Assembly: GCA_035353615.1 (NCBI GenBank)
Contig: DAOPZY010000013.1
Coordinates: 1-64,000, forward strand
Length of the DNA stretch: 64,000 bases
Source of the DNA: CAXXOK01 sp035353615
GTDB lineage: Bacteria > Bacillota > Clostridia > Christensenellales > Aristaeellaceae
Direction of reading: 5' to 3'
Below are positions 50,119-59,029 of this stretch, piece after piece. The position numbers were made by a program, and so were the translations under genes. Positions within the stretch are counted from its first letter, which is position 1. The number at the start of each line of letters is the position of its first letter. The notes under the pieces were generated by a model. That model was not told the origin of the DNA and searched no databases. It saw only the letters and a program-made list of their open reading frames with translations.

Positions 50119-52344
50119 ATGGAACAGTTGACCGCTACGGTGCTGGAAACCACCTTCCGTAACGATGAAAACGGCTACACGGTGCTGCGTGTTACGGTTG
50201 GCCGGGGTCAGCAGACGGTTGTAGGCTCCATGCCCGCACTCTCCTCCGGCGAAAACGTGCGGTTTGACGGGGAATGGACCGAGCACCCCGTCTATGGCCG
50301 ACAGTTTCACGCAAAAACCTGCCAGATCACCCCGCCGGATTCGCTGTCCGCGGTGGAAAAATATCTGGGTTCAGGGTTGATCCGGGGCATCGGCCCGGCA
50401 ACGGCCAAGCTGATCGTGAAACACTTTGGCATGGACGCGATGGCCATCCTGGACGAACACCCGGAGCGCCTGACCGAGGTAAGCGGCATCGGCGAAAAAA
50501 AGGCCGCGATGATCCTGGAAAGCTATGCCGAGCAAATCAGCATGCGCAGAGTGATGCTTTTTTTGCAAAACTATGGCCTCAGCCCGAACCTGGCCACCAA
50601 AATCAGCAAATATTACGGAGAAGCTACGGTTGAACTGATTAAGCAAAACCCTTACCGGCTGGTAACGGATATCGACGGCGTGGGTTTTTTAACGGCGGAC
50701 CGCATTGCGCTGAGCATGGGGATCGACACGCACAGCGAGTTCCGCGTGCGCGCCGCGCTTTTTTATCTGCTCAACGAGGCGGCGGGGAGCGGCGGCCACA
50801 CCTATCTGCCCAAAGCCATGCTTCAGGAGCGCGCCGTGCAGACGCTGCGCGTGGAGGCGGATCTGATCGCCAACCAGATCACGCAGGCGTTGCTCACCAA
50901 AATGCTGATGGCGTTTCGCCTGCCGGATCAGGAGGACGATTGCCTCTGCCTGCCGTTTTATTTTAACGCGGAAAGCGAGATTGCCACACGCCTGCACTAC
51001 CTGATGGAAGCGCGGCCCTATAAAAAAGTGACGGGGCTGACCCAGCGCATCGCGGCGCTGGAAAAGGAGCAGGGCATTCAGCTAAGCCCCATGCAGAAGC
51101 AGGCGGTGCGCAGCGCGGTCGAGGAAGGCGTGCTGATTATCACTGGCGGCCCCGGCACAGGGAAAACGACCATTATCCGCTGCATCATTCGCCTGCTGAA
51201 AGAGGATAACGATATTCTGCTGTGCGCGCCCACAGGCCGCGCGGCCAAACGGATGACGGAAGCCACCGGCGAGGAGGCCAAAACCATCCACCGGATGCTG
51301 GAATACGGCGGCGCGGAAAACGTGTTTGTGCGCGATGAAAACTATCCGCTGGAAACGGACTGCCTGATTGTGGATGAAATGAGCATGGTGGATGTTTCCC
51401 TGATGCGCGGGCTTTTGCGCGCCATTTTACCGGGAACGCGCCTGATTTTGGTGGGGGATGCCGATCAGCTGCCAAGCGTGGGCGCGGGCAACGTGCTGCG
51501 GGATTTGCTGCAAAGCGAGATCGTCCCCAGCGTCCGGCTGACCGATATTTTCAGGCAGGACGAGAGCAGCATGATCGTCGTGAACGCCCACCGTATTAAC
51601 GAGGGCGAAATGCCGCTGCTGAACGCGAAAGGCACGGATTTCTTTTTTGAGCGGCGCGCCACGCAGAGCGAGGCGGCGCAGACCATCAGCATGCTATTGC
51701 AAAGCCGGCTGCCTAAATACCTCGGCTTTCCCAAGGGGGAGTGGCAGCGGGAGGCGGTGCGCGCCATTCAGGTGCTCAGCCCCACCAAAAAAGGGGAATG
51801 CGGAAGCGTTGCCCTGAACCGGCTTTTGCAGGCCGCGCTCAACCCGGAACGCGCGGGGCAGGATTCGGTGCTTCACGGCGAAACGGAATTTCGCGTGGGC
51901 GATAAGGTGATCCAGACCAAGAACGATTATCAGCTGACGTTTGTACGCAAAGCCGCCTTCGGCACCGAGGAAGGGGCGGGCGTGTTCAACGGGGACGTTG
52001 GCTACATTGAGCACATTGACCCGGCGGAGCATTTGCTGACAGTTTGCTTTGACGACGAACGTCTGGTTACCTACCAAAAGCAGCAGTTGGACGCGCTGGA
52101 ACTGGCGTATTGCCTCACGGTGCACAAAAGTCAGGGCTGTGAATTTCCCGTAGTGGTAATGCCTGTGGTGGGCGGTTCCCCGATGCTGATGGCGCGAAAC
52201 CTGCTCTACACGGCGCTCACCCGCGCAAGGCAGTTAGTAGTGCTGGTTGGCCGGGAGGAGGTCATCGCCCAGATGGTTGAAAACAACCATGTTGCGCGGC
52301 GCTTTACCACCCTTCGGGCGCGGTTGGAGGCGACGGTCGCATGA
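50119..52344 (+). CDS. recD2: RecD2-type DNA helicase
   Basis: A 741-residue 5'-3' SF1B helicase acting without RecBC. The N-terminal OB domain (1-75) and tandem helix-hairpin-helix units (GIGPATAKLIV, VSGIGEKKAAMIL, IDGVGFLTADRIA) are RecD2-specific. The helicase core has Walker A GGPGTGKTT (343-351), GRAAKRM, DEMSMVD and GDADQLPSVGAG. The late LTVHKSQGCEFPVVV and LLYTALTRARQ close motifs V-VI. It is implicated in repair and replication-fork stability. The ATG at 50119 follows GAGGGAG; the stop overlaps comFC by four bases. Confidence 0.96.
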   Translation: MEQLTATVLETTFRNDENGYTVLRVTVGRGQQTVVGSMPALSSGENVRFDGEWTEHPVYGRQFHAKTCQITPPDSLSAVEKYLGSGLIRGIGPATAKLIVKHFGMDAMAILDEHPERLTEVSGIGEKKAAMILESYAEQISMRRVMLFLQNYGLSPNLATKISKYYGEATVELIKQNPYRLVTDIDGVGFLTADRIALSMGIDTHSEFRVRAALFYLLNEAAGSGGHTYLPKAMLQERAVQTLRVEADLIANQITQALLTKMLMAFRLPDQEDDCLCLPFYFNAESEIATRLHYLMEARPYKKVTGLTQRIAALEKEQGIQLSPMQKQAVRSAVEEGVLIITGGPGTGKTTIIRCIIRLLKEDNDILLCAPTGRAAKRMTEATGEEAKTIHRMLEYGGAENVFVRDENYPLETDCLIVDEMSMVDVSLMRGLLRAILPGTRLILVGDADQLPSVGAGNVLRDLLQSEIVPSVRLTDIFRQDESSMIVVNAHRINEGEMPLLNAKGTDFFFERRATQSEAAQTISMLLQSRLPKYLGFPKGEWQREAVRAIQVLSPTKKGECGSVALNRLLQAALNPERAGQDSVLHGETEFRVGDKVIQTKNDYQLTFVRKAAFGTEEGAGVFNGDVGYIEHIDPAEHLLTVCFDDERLVTYQKQQLDALELAYCLTVHKSQGCEFPVVVMPVVGGSPMLMARNLLYTALTRARQLVVLVGREEVIAQMVENNHVARRFTTLRARLEATVA

Positions 52345-53018
52345 TACGGTGGCTGGAAGGCGTGCTGACGGCGCTGTTTCCGCAGCGGAACCTGTGCCAT
52401 GCCTGCGGCGCGCCGCTGATCGCGGAGGAAGGGCTGTTGTGCGGGCCGTGTGAGCAATTGCTCGCCTCGGGCGCGCTGGTTGGCGGGCGATGCGAAACCG
52501 TGATTGATCCCGGCATTGCGTTTGCCGCTTCGGCATACCGGTACAGCGATACGGCGGCTGCGCTGGTGAAGGCGCTCAAGTTTCAGTCCGACCGGTCTGC
52601 GGCTGTTCCGCTAGCGGACGGGCTTGCCGCTTTATACGCCGAATACGCCGAGTTACGAGCAGCAGACTTTTGCGTTGCGGTGCCGGTGCATTACCGTCGG
52701 CTACGCAAGCGCGGCTACAACCAGTCGGAAGTGCTGGCGGCCGCCTTTTGCGAAAGGGTGGGCCTGCCGTTGGAGACGGACGCGCTGATCCGTGTGCATC
52801 ACAAGCGCTCTCAGGTTGGGCAGGGGCGAGAAGCTCGGCAATTGAACATCTCCGGCGCATTTGCGGCCAGCACGCGCGGCAGAGGGGTCATCCGCGGGCG
52901 GCGCGTGCTCCTGATGGACGATGTGCTCACAACCGGGTCCACTGCTATTGAATGCGCCCATGCGCTCACCCGGGCTGGGGCGGAGCAGGTGTTGCTGCTG
53001 ACCGCCTGCCGCGTGTAG
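52341..53018 (+). CDS. comFC: ComFC-family phosphoribosyltransferase-like protein
   Basis: A 225-residue protein with an N-terminal four-Cys zinc motif (CHACG near residue 19, CGPC near 34), then the PRTase-like domain: AVPVHYRRLRKRGYNQSE, then VRR-type HHKRSQVGQGREAR, and the PRPP loop LLMDDVLTTGSTAIECA. ComFC is a late competence protein needed for DNA uptake in naturally competent bacteria, although homologues occur widely. Coupled to recD2 by ATGA. No comFA or comEA is in the window. Confidence 0.93.
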   Translation: MIRWLEGVLTALFPQRNLCHACGAPLIAEEGLLCGPCEQLLASGALVGGRCETVIDPGIAFAASAYRYSDTAAALVKALKFQSDRSAAVPLADGLAALYAEYAELRAADFCVAVPVHYRRLRKRGYNQSEVLAAAFCERVGLPLETDALIRVHHKRSQVGQGREARQLNISGAFAASTRGRGVIRGRRVLLMDDVLTTGSTAIECAHALTRAGAEQVLLLTACRV

Positions 53019-53084
53019 CTGCTTACACTTGGAAGGCCCTGAATTTGGCAAGGGGATAGGATCACCCTCTGCCATTCAGTTGAC

Positions 53085-53143
53085 CCCGCCGCAACGGAAA
53101 TGAGTCAAGGGTTGCACCCTCGACCCATTTCCGTTGCGGCGGT
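53085..53143 (+). repeat. Minimal copy of the dispersed palindromic repeat
   Basis: Only the outer edges remain: CCGCCGCAACGGAAATGAG pairs with CCCATTTCCGTTGCGGCGG around a short centre, giving a near-perfect hairpin. It lies in a convergent gap. Confidence 0.75.
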
Positions 53144-53169
53144 GATTTACAGTTGTTGACCTGTCGCAT

Positions 53170-53206
53170 AATGGGGAGTTTTCCGCCATGGAAAACTCCC
53201 CATTTT
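53170..53206 (+). terminator. Terminator of recD2-comFC
   Basis: AATGGGGAGTTTTCC pairs exactly with GGAAAACTCCCCATT, five-base loop, then TTC. It touches the stop codon of the converging gene and may work both ways. Confidence 0.85.
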
Positions 53207-53668
53207 CTACAGATTGTTCTTTGCCAGTTCTTCCTCCGCCATGCGGGCGCACGCTTCCACATAACGCGCACAGGGGCGCGCTTTGTAATACTCCGCGTTG
53301 CGCTCCGCAGGTGCCGGTGTGGCGACAATGTCGTGGCTGGCCAGAAGATCACGGCAGATCAGCGTGCCAAATGCCTCGGAAAATTCGGCCCCTTTTTGCT
53401 GAATCCGGGCATAGTGCGCCTTCTTCGCCTCCATATCGGTTGGGCTGTCATACCCAAGCAACGCGCCCAGCGCCATGCTCATGCCGCAAAACGCGCCGCA
53501 AACCTCGCGTAGCCCGCCGATGCCGCCGCCCATCGAGCTGCTGATCCGGAGCGCTTCGCTTTCGCTCAGGCCCATCTCCTCGTGAAAGGCTGTGAAAACG
53601 GATTGCGCGCAGTTAAAACCCAGGTTGAAATAATCCCGTGCCTGTTTGGCCTTGATGCTCTCGCTCAT
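53207..53668 (-). CDS. C_GCAxxG_C_C family redox protein
   Basis: A 153-residue helical protein with the motif that names the family: C20 in GFNCAQSV, then GGGIGGLREVCGAFCGMSMALG, then a late Cys in LICRDLL and RPCARYV. The family is common in anaerobes and is thought to handle redox or metal cofactors; no reaction is established. The ATG at 53666-53668 has only a distant AGGGGG. It follows mrp by nine bases, and pairing with a Mrp scaffold makes an Fe-S link plausible. Confidence 0.92.
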   Translation of the reverse strand: MSESIKAKQARDYFNLGFNCAQSVFTAFHEEMGLSESEALRISSSMGGGIGGLREVCGAFCGMSMALGALLGYDSPTDMEAKKAHYARIQQKGAEFSEAFGTLICRDLLASHDIVATPAPAERNAEYYKARPCARYVEACARMAEEELAKNNL

Positions 53669-53677
53669 AGCGGTCGG

Positions 53678-54520
53678 TTACCCCCTCTTGCGCGCGGGCA
53701 GGTCCACAATGGCGTCGATCATCGAATCCAGCCAGTCGCCCACAAACAGTTCAATCATGCCGCGATCAATCCCCGAACTGAGCTTGGGGTCAATCGGCAG
53801 GCGCGCAAAATTCGGAATGTCGTAAGTTTTTGCAAGCGCTTCCACATGGCTTTCCCCAAACACGTCAATGGTCTTGCTGCAATCCGGGCACTTGACATAG
53901 CTCATGTTTTCCACAATGCCAATCGTCGGGATGTTGAGCATGCCCGCCATTTTAATCGCCTTTTCGACAATCATGCCCACCAGCTCCTGCGGGGTGGTAA
54001 CCAGCACCACGGCGTCCACCGGGATGCTTTGGAACACGGTCAGCATCACGTCGCCCGTTCCCGGGGGCATATCGATAAACAGGATATCCTTGTCGCCCCA
54101 GATCACGTCCGTCCAGAACTGTTTCACCGCGCCGGCAATCACGGGGCCGCGCCATACAACGGGGTCTGTCGTGTTTTCCAACAGCAGGTTCAGGCTCATA
54201 ACGTCAATGCCGGTTTGCGTCCGCACGGGAAAGAGCCCGTCCTCGGTGCCGGTGGCTTTGGCGGTCAGGCCAAACGCCTTGGGGATGGAAGGGCCGGTGA
54301 TATCCGCGTCCAGGATGCCGACCTTGAGGCCCTGCCGCTGCGCGAGCACAGCCAGCAAGGCGGTTACCATGCTTTTGCCTACGCCGCCTTTTCCGCTGGA
54401 AATACCAATCACTTTTCGGATGGTGCTTTGCTCATGCGGTTTTTCAAGCAGGCTTTCGGGTTGTGTGCGGGAGCCGCAGCTCTCGCCGCAAGTGGAACAA
54501 TCGTGGGTGCATTCGCTCAT
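53678..54520 (-). CDS. Mrp/NBP35-type Fe-S cluster carrier P-loop ATPase
   Basis: A 280-residue ATPase with an N-terminal Cys cluster (C4, C8, C11, C15), deviant Walker A SGKGGVGKS (42-50), DADITGPSIPK, IDMPPGTGDVMLT and the conserved VENMSYVKCPDC with the CPxC cluster-binding pair. It assembles or transfers Fe-S clusters in the cytoplasm. The ATG at 54518-54520 follows AAGGAAACAG. A further open frame upstream is not coding. The short gap 54521-54651 before DUF3842 has no gene. Confidence 0.94.
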   Translation of the reverse strand: MSECTHDCSTCGESCGSRTQPESLLEKPHEQSTIRKVIGISSGKGGVGKSMVTALLAVLAQRQGLKVGILDADITGPSIPKAFGLTAKATGTEDGLFPVRTQTGIDVMSLNLLLENTTDPVVWRGPVIAGAVKQFWTDVIWGDKDILFIDMPPGTGDVMLTVFQSIPVDAVVLVTTPQELVGMIVEKAIKMAGMLNIPTIGIVENMSYVKCPDCSKTIDVFGESHVEALAKTYDIPNFARLPIDPKLSSGIDRGMIELFVGDWLDSMIDAIVDLPARKRG

Positions 54521-54651
54521 GGTTCTGTTTCCTTTCTTGGGGATATGTGGCAATCCGCGGCCGAACCCGGCGCGCTCTGCTGCCCGATTAGGGGTGCGCG
54601 AGCCGTGCATTCGCCGGGAAGGGAGGTTCGCGGGGTTGCTGAAAGCAAGTA

Positions 54652-55092
54652 TCAGCCGGGGGTTGGATGATCCGCGCGCGTTGGGCCGCGCGCCAGCTTC
54701 ACGACGGTGGCGGCAGCTTCGCTCAGCTTTTCTTCAAGGGTTTGGCGGCCGGCGCCCGCCACATGCAGCCCGCAGCGTTCCAGCGGGATCAGCACCTTTT
54801 CGGCTTCGCTGCCGCTGATGGCCGAGGCGATGGCGGGGGAAATTTCCCCCAGCAATGCGTTTGCGTGCAGAATGCCGATCACGCCAACAATGATGTCCGC
54901 GTGCCTGCACTGGTATCGGATAGCGTTCTCGCCGGTCGCGCCTTCGTCCGCGCCCGCGCGGAGCATCGCGCTGGTGGCGGCCGCGTTGGTGCCCAGCGCC
55001 GTAATCGGGAGCGCTGGCGCCAGTTGCTTGATCGCTGTGACCAGCGCTTTGCCGATGCCCCCGCCCTGGCCGTCAATCACCAGTATCTTCAC
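54652..55092 (-). CDS. DUF3842 protein
   Basis: A 146-residue Rossmann-like protein opening with ILVIDGQGGGIGKALVTAI, a nucleotide-type Gly-rich loop, followed by ITALGTNAAATSAMLRAGAD and IPLERCGLHVAG. It matches DUF3842, small clostridial proteins of unknown function. The GTG at 55090-55092 overlaps the stop of the upstream kinase gene (GTGA). Coupled expression suggests a shared pathway that the sequence does not reveal. Confidence 0.88.
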   Translation of the reverse strand: MKILVIDGQGGGIGKALVTAIKQLAPALPITALGTNAAATSAMLRAGADEGATGENAIRYQCRHADIIVGVIGILHANALLGEISPAIASAISGSEAEKVLIPLERCGLHVAGAGRQTLEEKLSEAAATVVKLARGPTRADHPTPG

Positions 55093-56231
55093 GGGCCGTC
55101 GCCCCCTTCCGCCGGTTCGTCCTCCATGTGCCGTTCGCTGGTGAGGATGCACTCATCCTCCCGTCTGGTATGATACGCTTCCAGATAGCAGTTTTCAAGG
55201 GGAATCCACTCATTTCGGAAACGCGCCAGCATCGTTTTCCCGTTCCGCCTGAGGATGCGGCGCAACTGTTCCTCCGGCGAGGTGCGCAAAAGAACACGCA
55301 CAGCGTGCAACGCCTCGTAATCCGCTTCAAAGGTCGGGTGCAGCGAGTAGCTGCCTTCCAACAGGGTAACAGGTTGCGGCGTTACGGTTATCCGGCGGCT
55401 GACGCCCCGGTGAAAATCGAACGCATCGTATGAAAAATCGCCCCCGAGCCGCAAGCCCGCCAACACCTGCGCACGGAAGCGTTCATAATGAACATTGCCG
55501 CCGACTTCTTTCAGGCGTTGCTCGGTACGCAGTTCCAAGGGCAGAAAAAAATCGTCCATATGAAACGCATTGCACGGATACAGCGGCGCCAGCAATTCAG
55601 CGAGCGTTGTTTTTCCGGACGCGCAGTTGCCATCCAGCACAAGGGTCGCTTTTCCGCGCTCCCGCAGGCTCTGTTCCAGTTTGCAAATCAGCGGCACCGC
55701 TTCCCCGTAACGCCTCAGCACCACCCGGTAGGCCGGCCCGTACGCTTTACGGTAGCGTTCGCTGTGGGAAGGCGGCAGGCGTTCCAGCGCTCCGCTTTGC
55801 AGATAGGCGGCGAGCGCGTCGGCGGTAAACGGCAAAGCGGTTTGCGCGTTCGGCTGATCCGGAGCCGCTTCCCGGGTAGCCTCGGCAAAGTTTTGCAGCG
55901 CTTTCAGCGACGCTTCAAACACGCTCTGCGAGCCGTGTACCTGCCCGGCGGTCATGCGCATCATGCCCGCGATGCGTATGGGCGGGATCGCGCGCACGAG
56001 CGGGTTGCGCAGGTTTAATCGACACAGACCGCCGCCGATTGGCTCAAACGCGGGCTGTTGCGCGTCGGCGGCGGTCAGAGCTGTTTCCTGTTCAATTTTG
56101 AGGGCGCAGATTTCTTCGTCAGGTAAAAGATGGCCGCAGCCAAACTCGCTCTGGTACAGCAGTTTGACTGCGTCCTCCGGTTCGGAAAACGGGTGGTCGA
56201 TCAGGGTTTGTACCCAAAAATCAAGCTTCAT
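55089..56231 (-). CDS. P-loop (uridine kinase-like) protein with unknown N-terminal domain
   Basis: A 380-residue two-part protein. Residues 1-185 form a domain I cannot name, with LLYQSEFGCGHLLPDE and YRVVLRRYGEAVPLI. Residues 190-375 are a P-loop phosphotransferase with Walker A DGNCASGKTT (near 199-208), MDDFFLPLELR, FDFHRGVSRRITVTP and VTLLEGSYSLHP, as in uridine kinase/AAA_18-like proteins. The substrate is unknown. GGAGAAAAGC precedes the ATG. It lies 31 bases downstream of an ECF transporter S-component, so phosphorylation of an imported vitamin or nucleoside is a fair guess. Confidence 0.8.
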   Translation of the reverse strand: MKLDFWVQTLIDHPFSEPEDAVKLLYQSEFGCGHLLPDEEICALKIEQETALTAADAQQPAFEPIGGGLCRLNLRNPLVRAIPPIRIAGMMRMTAGQVHGSQSVFEASLKALQNFAEATREAAPDQPNAQTALPFTADALAAYLQSGALERLPPSHSERYRKAYGPAYRVVLRRYGEAVPLICKLEQSLRERGKATLVLDGNCASGKTTLAELLAPLYPCNAFHMDDFFLPLELRTEQRLKEVGGNVHYERFRAQVLAGLRLGGDFSYDAFDFHRGVSRRITVTPQPVTLLEGSYSLHPTFEADYEALHAVRVLLRTSPEEQLRRILRRNGKTMLARFRNEWIPLENCYLEAYHTRREDECILTSERHMEDEPAEGGDGP

Positions 56232-56262
56232 GCTTTTCTCCGTACAAAAGGGACGGCGCGAT

Positions 56263-56817
56263 TTACTTGGCCGCGGACATTTTGGCCGCGGGGATCAGTT
56301 TGGCGTGTTCCAGCGCCATCACAATGGGCGGCACCAGAACCAGCTGCGCCACAATGCCCGGCCATGCCGTAACAAACGCGCCTGAAACAAACATACCGGC
56401 CGTGAACGCGTTACCCAGAAACAGGGCGTACAGCGCGAGGCTGACAATGCCCCACACCAGGCGGCCCAGCAACATCGCGATCACCAGCGAAAGGTAGAGG
56501 TATACCGACTTTGGAGGCGTCATCGCGTATAAAAGCCCGGCAAAAGCGCCATAGGCGGCCAGTTCAAAAGCCATGGCAAGAGCGGTCGGCATCAGCGGCG
56601 GCATCCCAAACAGAAAAGTGCGCAGGAGGGGCGCAACCAACCCCACAACCAAGCCATATGGCCAACCGCATACAAAACCGCACAGCAATACCGGCAGGTG
56701 CATCGGCAACAGCGCCATGCCCAGTTGGGGAAGCTGCCCCGTCAGGAACGGCAACGCCAAGGCAAGCGCAAGGAACATCGCGCTCAGGGTTAACCGGTAT
56801 ACAGAATTTTTCAGCAT
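56263..56817 (-). CDS. ECF transporter substrate-binding (S) component
   Basis: A 184-residue membrane protein with six predicted helices and the ECF S-component look (LSAMFLALALALPFLTGQLP, MHLPVLLCGFVCGWPYGLVV, then PLLRTFLFGMPPLMPTA). Such proteins dock on a shared EcfAA'T module encoded elsewhere. Specificity cannot be assigned. Two starts are possible; the ATG at 56815-56817 is better spaced from GGGAGG than the ATG at 56827-56829. A 90-base leader with a local hairpin precedes it. Confidence 0.87.
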   Translation of the reverse strand: MLKNSVYRLTLSAMFLALALALPFLTGQLPQLGMALLPMHLPVLLCGFVCGWPYGLVVGLVAPLLRTFLFGMPPLMPTALAMAFELAAYGAFAGLLYAMTPPKSVYLYLSLVIAMLLGRLVWGIVSLALYALFLGNAFTAGMFVSGAFVTAWPGIVAQLVLVPPIVMALEHAKLIPAAKMSAAK

Positions 56818-56829
56818 ACTCCAATTCAT

Positions 56830-56907
56830 CCTCCCGAATGGTCATTTTGGCCTTGACCTCCTTCGTGGAGGTATGATGCCTTCATGACATCCGAGCAAAG
56901 CGCTTTC
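56830..56907 (-). promoter_or_regulatory. Leader with SD-sequestering potential before the ECF gene
   Basis: Minus strand: ACCTCC-ACGA-AGGAGGT makes a perfect local hairpin, and the ACCTCC arm could instead pair with the true GGGAGG site. GATG/CATC arms lie upstream. The leader matches no vitamin riboswitch consensus that I know. Confidence 0.35.
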
Positions 56908-56913
56908 CCGCGT

Positions 56914-56942
56914 ATCATAGCATAGTTCAGGCATTTTGTAAA
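56914..56942 (-). promoter_or_regulatory. Promoter of the ECF/kinase/DUF3842 set
   Basis: TTTACA (56937-56942), 17-base spacer, TATGAT (56914-56919) on the minus strand. Confidence 0.7.
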
Positions 56943-57132
56943 TGTTTTGGGGCCGTGCCCCGCGTTGCGGCGCGCGCCGTGCCAAAGCGGGCAGCTGTGA
57001 GCGTCACGGTGGCTCGCAACCCATTGGCCGGAGCCAAAAAGCCCGCCCATTAACCCGAACACGTGTGCGTGACAATGGCAGCAAATCATTGCCTCCCTTG
57101 GAAAACGCCAGCTTCCTTTTCAACGGCGGGTA

Positions 57133-57141
57133 TGGTATAAT
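57133..57141 (+). promoter_or_regulatory. Extended -10 promoter of rimO-pgsA-cinA-recA
   Basis: TGG plus TATAAT (57136-57141), with no good -35. No LexA-type inverted repeat overlaps it. Confidence 0.6.
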
Positions 57142-57176
57142 AAGAAACTGTTAAGGGAATGGAAAGGGGTTACGGA

Positions 57177-58487
57177 ATGTACAGAGTCGGCGTAGTATCG
57201 CTGGGCTGCGCGAAAAACCGCGTAGATACGGAAATGATGTTGGGCATTTTGCAACGCAACGGCTATGAGCTTACGACGGACGAGTCGCAGGCAGACGTGC
57301 TGATTGTGAACACCTGCGGCTTCATCAATTCCGCCAAAGAGGAGTCCGTCGATACGTTGCTTTCCTGCGCGGAATATAAAAAAACGGGACGACTGAAGCT
57401 ATTGGTGGCCACCGGGTGCCTTGCGCAGCGCTATGAAAAGGATTTGATGACCGAGATCCCAGAGTTGGATCTGCTGATGGGCGTAAACCAGTATGAACAG
57501 CTGCCAAAGGCGATTGGCGAGGCGCTTTCGGGCAAACGAGCCTCTTACTGCGCGGACGATTTGCACATCCTGTCCGGTGAAAGGGTGCTCACAACGCCGC
57601 CCTATATGGCATACATCCGAGTAGCCGACGGTTGCGATAACCGCTGCGCCTATTGCGCCATACCGCTCATCCGGGGCGGTTTCCGTTCCCGCCCGATGGA
57701 CGATGTGCTGGCCGAAATCAAAACCCTCGCGCAAAGCGGCGTGAAGGAACATGTGCTGGTGGCGCAGGATACTTCCCGTTACGGCGCGGATACTCACGGG
57801 CGCTCGCTGTTACCCGAGCTTTTGGAAAAAGCGGCCGCCATTCCGGGCGTAGAATGGCTTCGGGTGCTTTACTGCTACCCGGATGAGGTGGATGATCGGC
57901 TGCTGGACGTGATGGCTTCGCACGCCAATATTTGCAAGTATATTGATCTTCCCCTGCAACACGCCGATCCGGCGCTGCTGAAACAGATGAACCGACGCGG
58001 CGATCCCGAACGCACGCGTGCATTTCTGCAAAAGGCCAGATCGATGGGCTTTACCCTGCGCACCACGTTTATTGTGGGCTTTCCGGGTGAAACCGAGCAG
58101 CAGTTTCAGCGCCTGATGGACTTTGCGCGCGAGGTGGAGTTTGACCGGATGGGCGCGTTCGCGTTTTCCCCTGAGGAGGACACCCCCGCTGCCGCGATGC
58201 CCGATCAGGTGCCGGAAGCCGTGAAGCAGCAGCGTCTGGACGCGCTGATGACCCTCCAGCAGAGCCTTTCGCTGCACCGCAATCAGCTGCGCGTGGGGCA
58301 AACCGAGCGCGCCTTGGTGGAAAGCGTACGGGACGACGGCGTAGCCGTAGCCCGCACCGCAAGCGAAGCGCCGGATTCCGACGGGCTTTTATATTTGAAA
58401 AACGCGCAAAACGTAAAACCGGGTGATTTTGTAACGGCGCGTATTACGGACGCCGATATTTATGATCTGATGGGGGTGATTGTATGA
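57177..58487 (+). CDS. rimO: Ribosomal protein S12 methylthiotransferase
   Basis: A 436-residue radical-SAM enzyme adding a methylthio group to Asp of S12. The N-terminal MTTase domain binds a second cluster (SLGCAKNRVDTE, VNTCGFI, TGCLAQRY). The radical-SAM motif CDNRCAYCAIP follows, then GFPGETEQQF, and a C-terminal TRAM domain closes it. SLGCAKNRVD distinguishes RimO from MiaB. The ATG at 57177 follows GGAAAGGGG. Overlap with pgsA is four bases. Confidence 0.95.
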   Translation: MYRVGVVSLGCAKNRVDTEMMLGILQRNGYELTTDESQADVLIVNTCGFINSAKEESVDTLLSCAEYKKTGRLKLLVATGCLAQRYEKDLMTEIPELDLLMGVNQYEQLPKAIGEALSGKRASYCADDLHILSGERVLTTPPYMAYIRVADGCDNRCAYCAIPLIRGGFRSRPMDDVLAEIKTLAQSGVKEHVLVAQDTSRYGADTHGRSLLPELLEKAAAIPGVEWLRVLYCYPDEVDDRLLDVMASHANICKYIDLPLQHADPALLKQMNRRGDPERTRAFLQKARSMGFTLRTTFIVGFPGETEQQFQRLMDFAREVEFDRMGAFAFSPEEDTPAAAMPDQVPEAVKQQRLDALMTLQQSLSLHRNQLRVGQTERALVESVRDDGVAVARTASEAPDSDGLLYLKNAQNVKPGDFVTARITDADIYDLMGVIV

Positions 58488-59029
58488 ATTGGCCAAACCG
58501 GATCACCATCGCGCGTGTGGCCCTCATACCCGTCATCGTGATTTTGTTGCAGTTTGACGTGTCCATTTGCCGTGCGCTGGCGCTTGTATGCTTTATGGTC
58601 GCATCGTTCACCGATTGGCTGGACGGCTACCTTGCGCGCAAGCTGCAAATCGTGACCAACTTCGGCAAATTTCTGGACCCTGTGGCGGATAAGCTGCTGG
58701 TGCTGTCCACCATGATCGCGCTTTGCGGGCTGGGCGATTTCCCCGCATGGGTTTGCATCGTGGTGCTGTTCCGCGAGCTGGCGGTGGACGGCCTGCGCAT
58801 GGTCGCGGTTGAGCAGGGGCATGTGATTGCCGCCGGGAAGCTTGGCAAAATCAAAACAGCGCTGCAAATGCTTACGCTGATTCTGGTTCTGCTGGATACG
58901 CGCATGTTTGGCGATTTCCCCATGACGGAGCTGATGATTTACGCCTCCGTTGCCATGACGCTGTGGTCGGGACTGGATTACTTTATCCGTAACGGCGCGG
59001 TGCTGAAACAGGGCGGGAGAGCCGCATGA
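58484..59029 (+). CDS. pgsA: CDP-diacylglycerol-glycerol-3-phosphate 3-phosphatidyltransferase
   Basis: A 181-residue membrane enzyme making phosphatidylglycerol phosphate. The CDP-alcohol phosphotransferase motif is complete: DWLDGYLAR, then FGKFLDPVADK, with all four metal-binding Asp. Four or five membrane helices. Start ATG overlaps the rimO stop and the end overlaps cinA. The rimO-pgsA-cinA-recA order is a familiar Firmicute arrangement. Confidence 0.95.
   Translation: MNWPNRITIARVALIPVIVILLQFDVSICRALALVCFMVASFTDWLDGYLARKLQIVTNFGKFLDPVADKLLVLSTMIALCGLGDFPAWVCIVVLFRELAVDGLRMVAVEQGHVIAAGKLGKIKTALQMLTLILVLLDTRMFGDFPMTELMIYASVAMTLWSGLDYFIRNGAVLKQGGRAA

Noticed and set aside
54521..54610. 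N-terminal extension of Mrp starting at 54610
   Set aside because: The extra 30 codons are Arg/Gly/Pro-rich with no ribosome-binding site, whereas the ATG at 54520 has AAGGAAA and opens the Cys motif.
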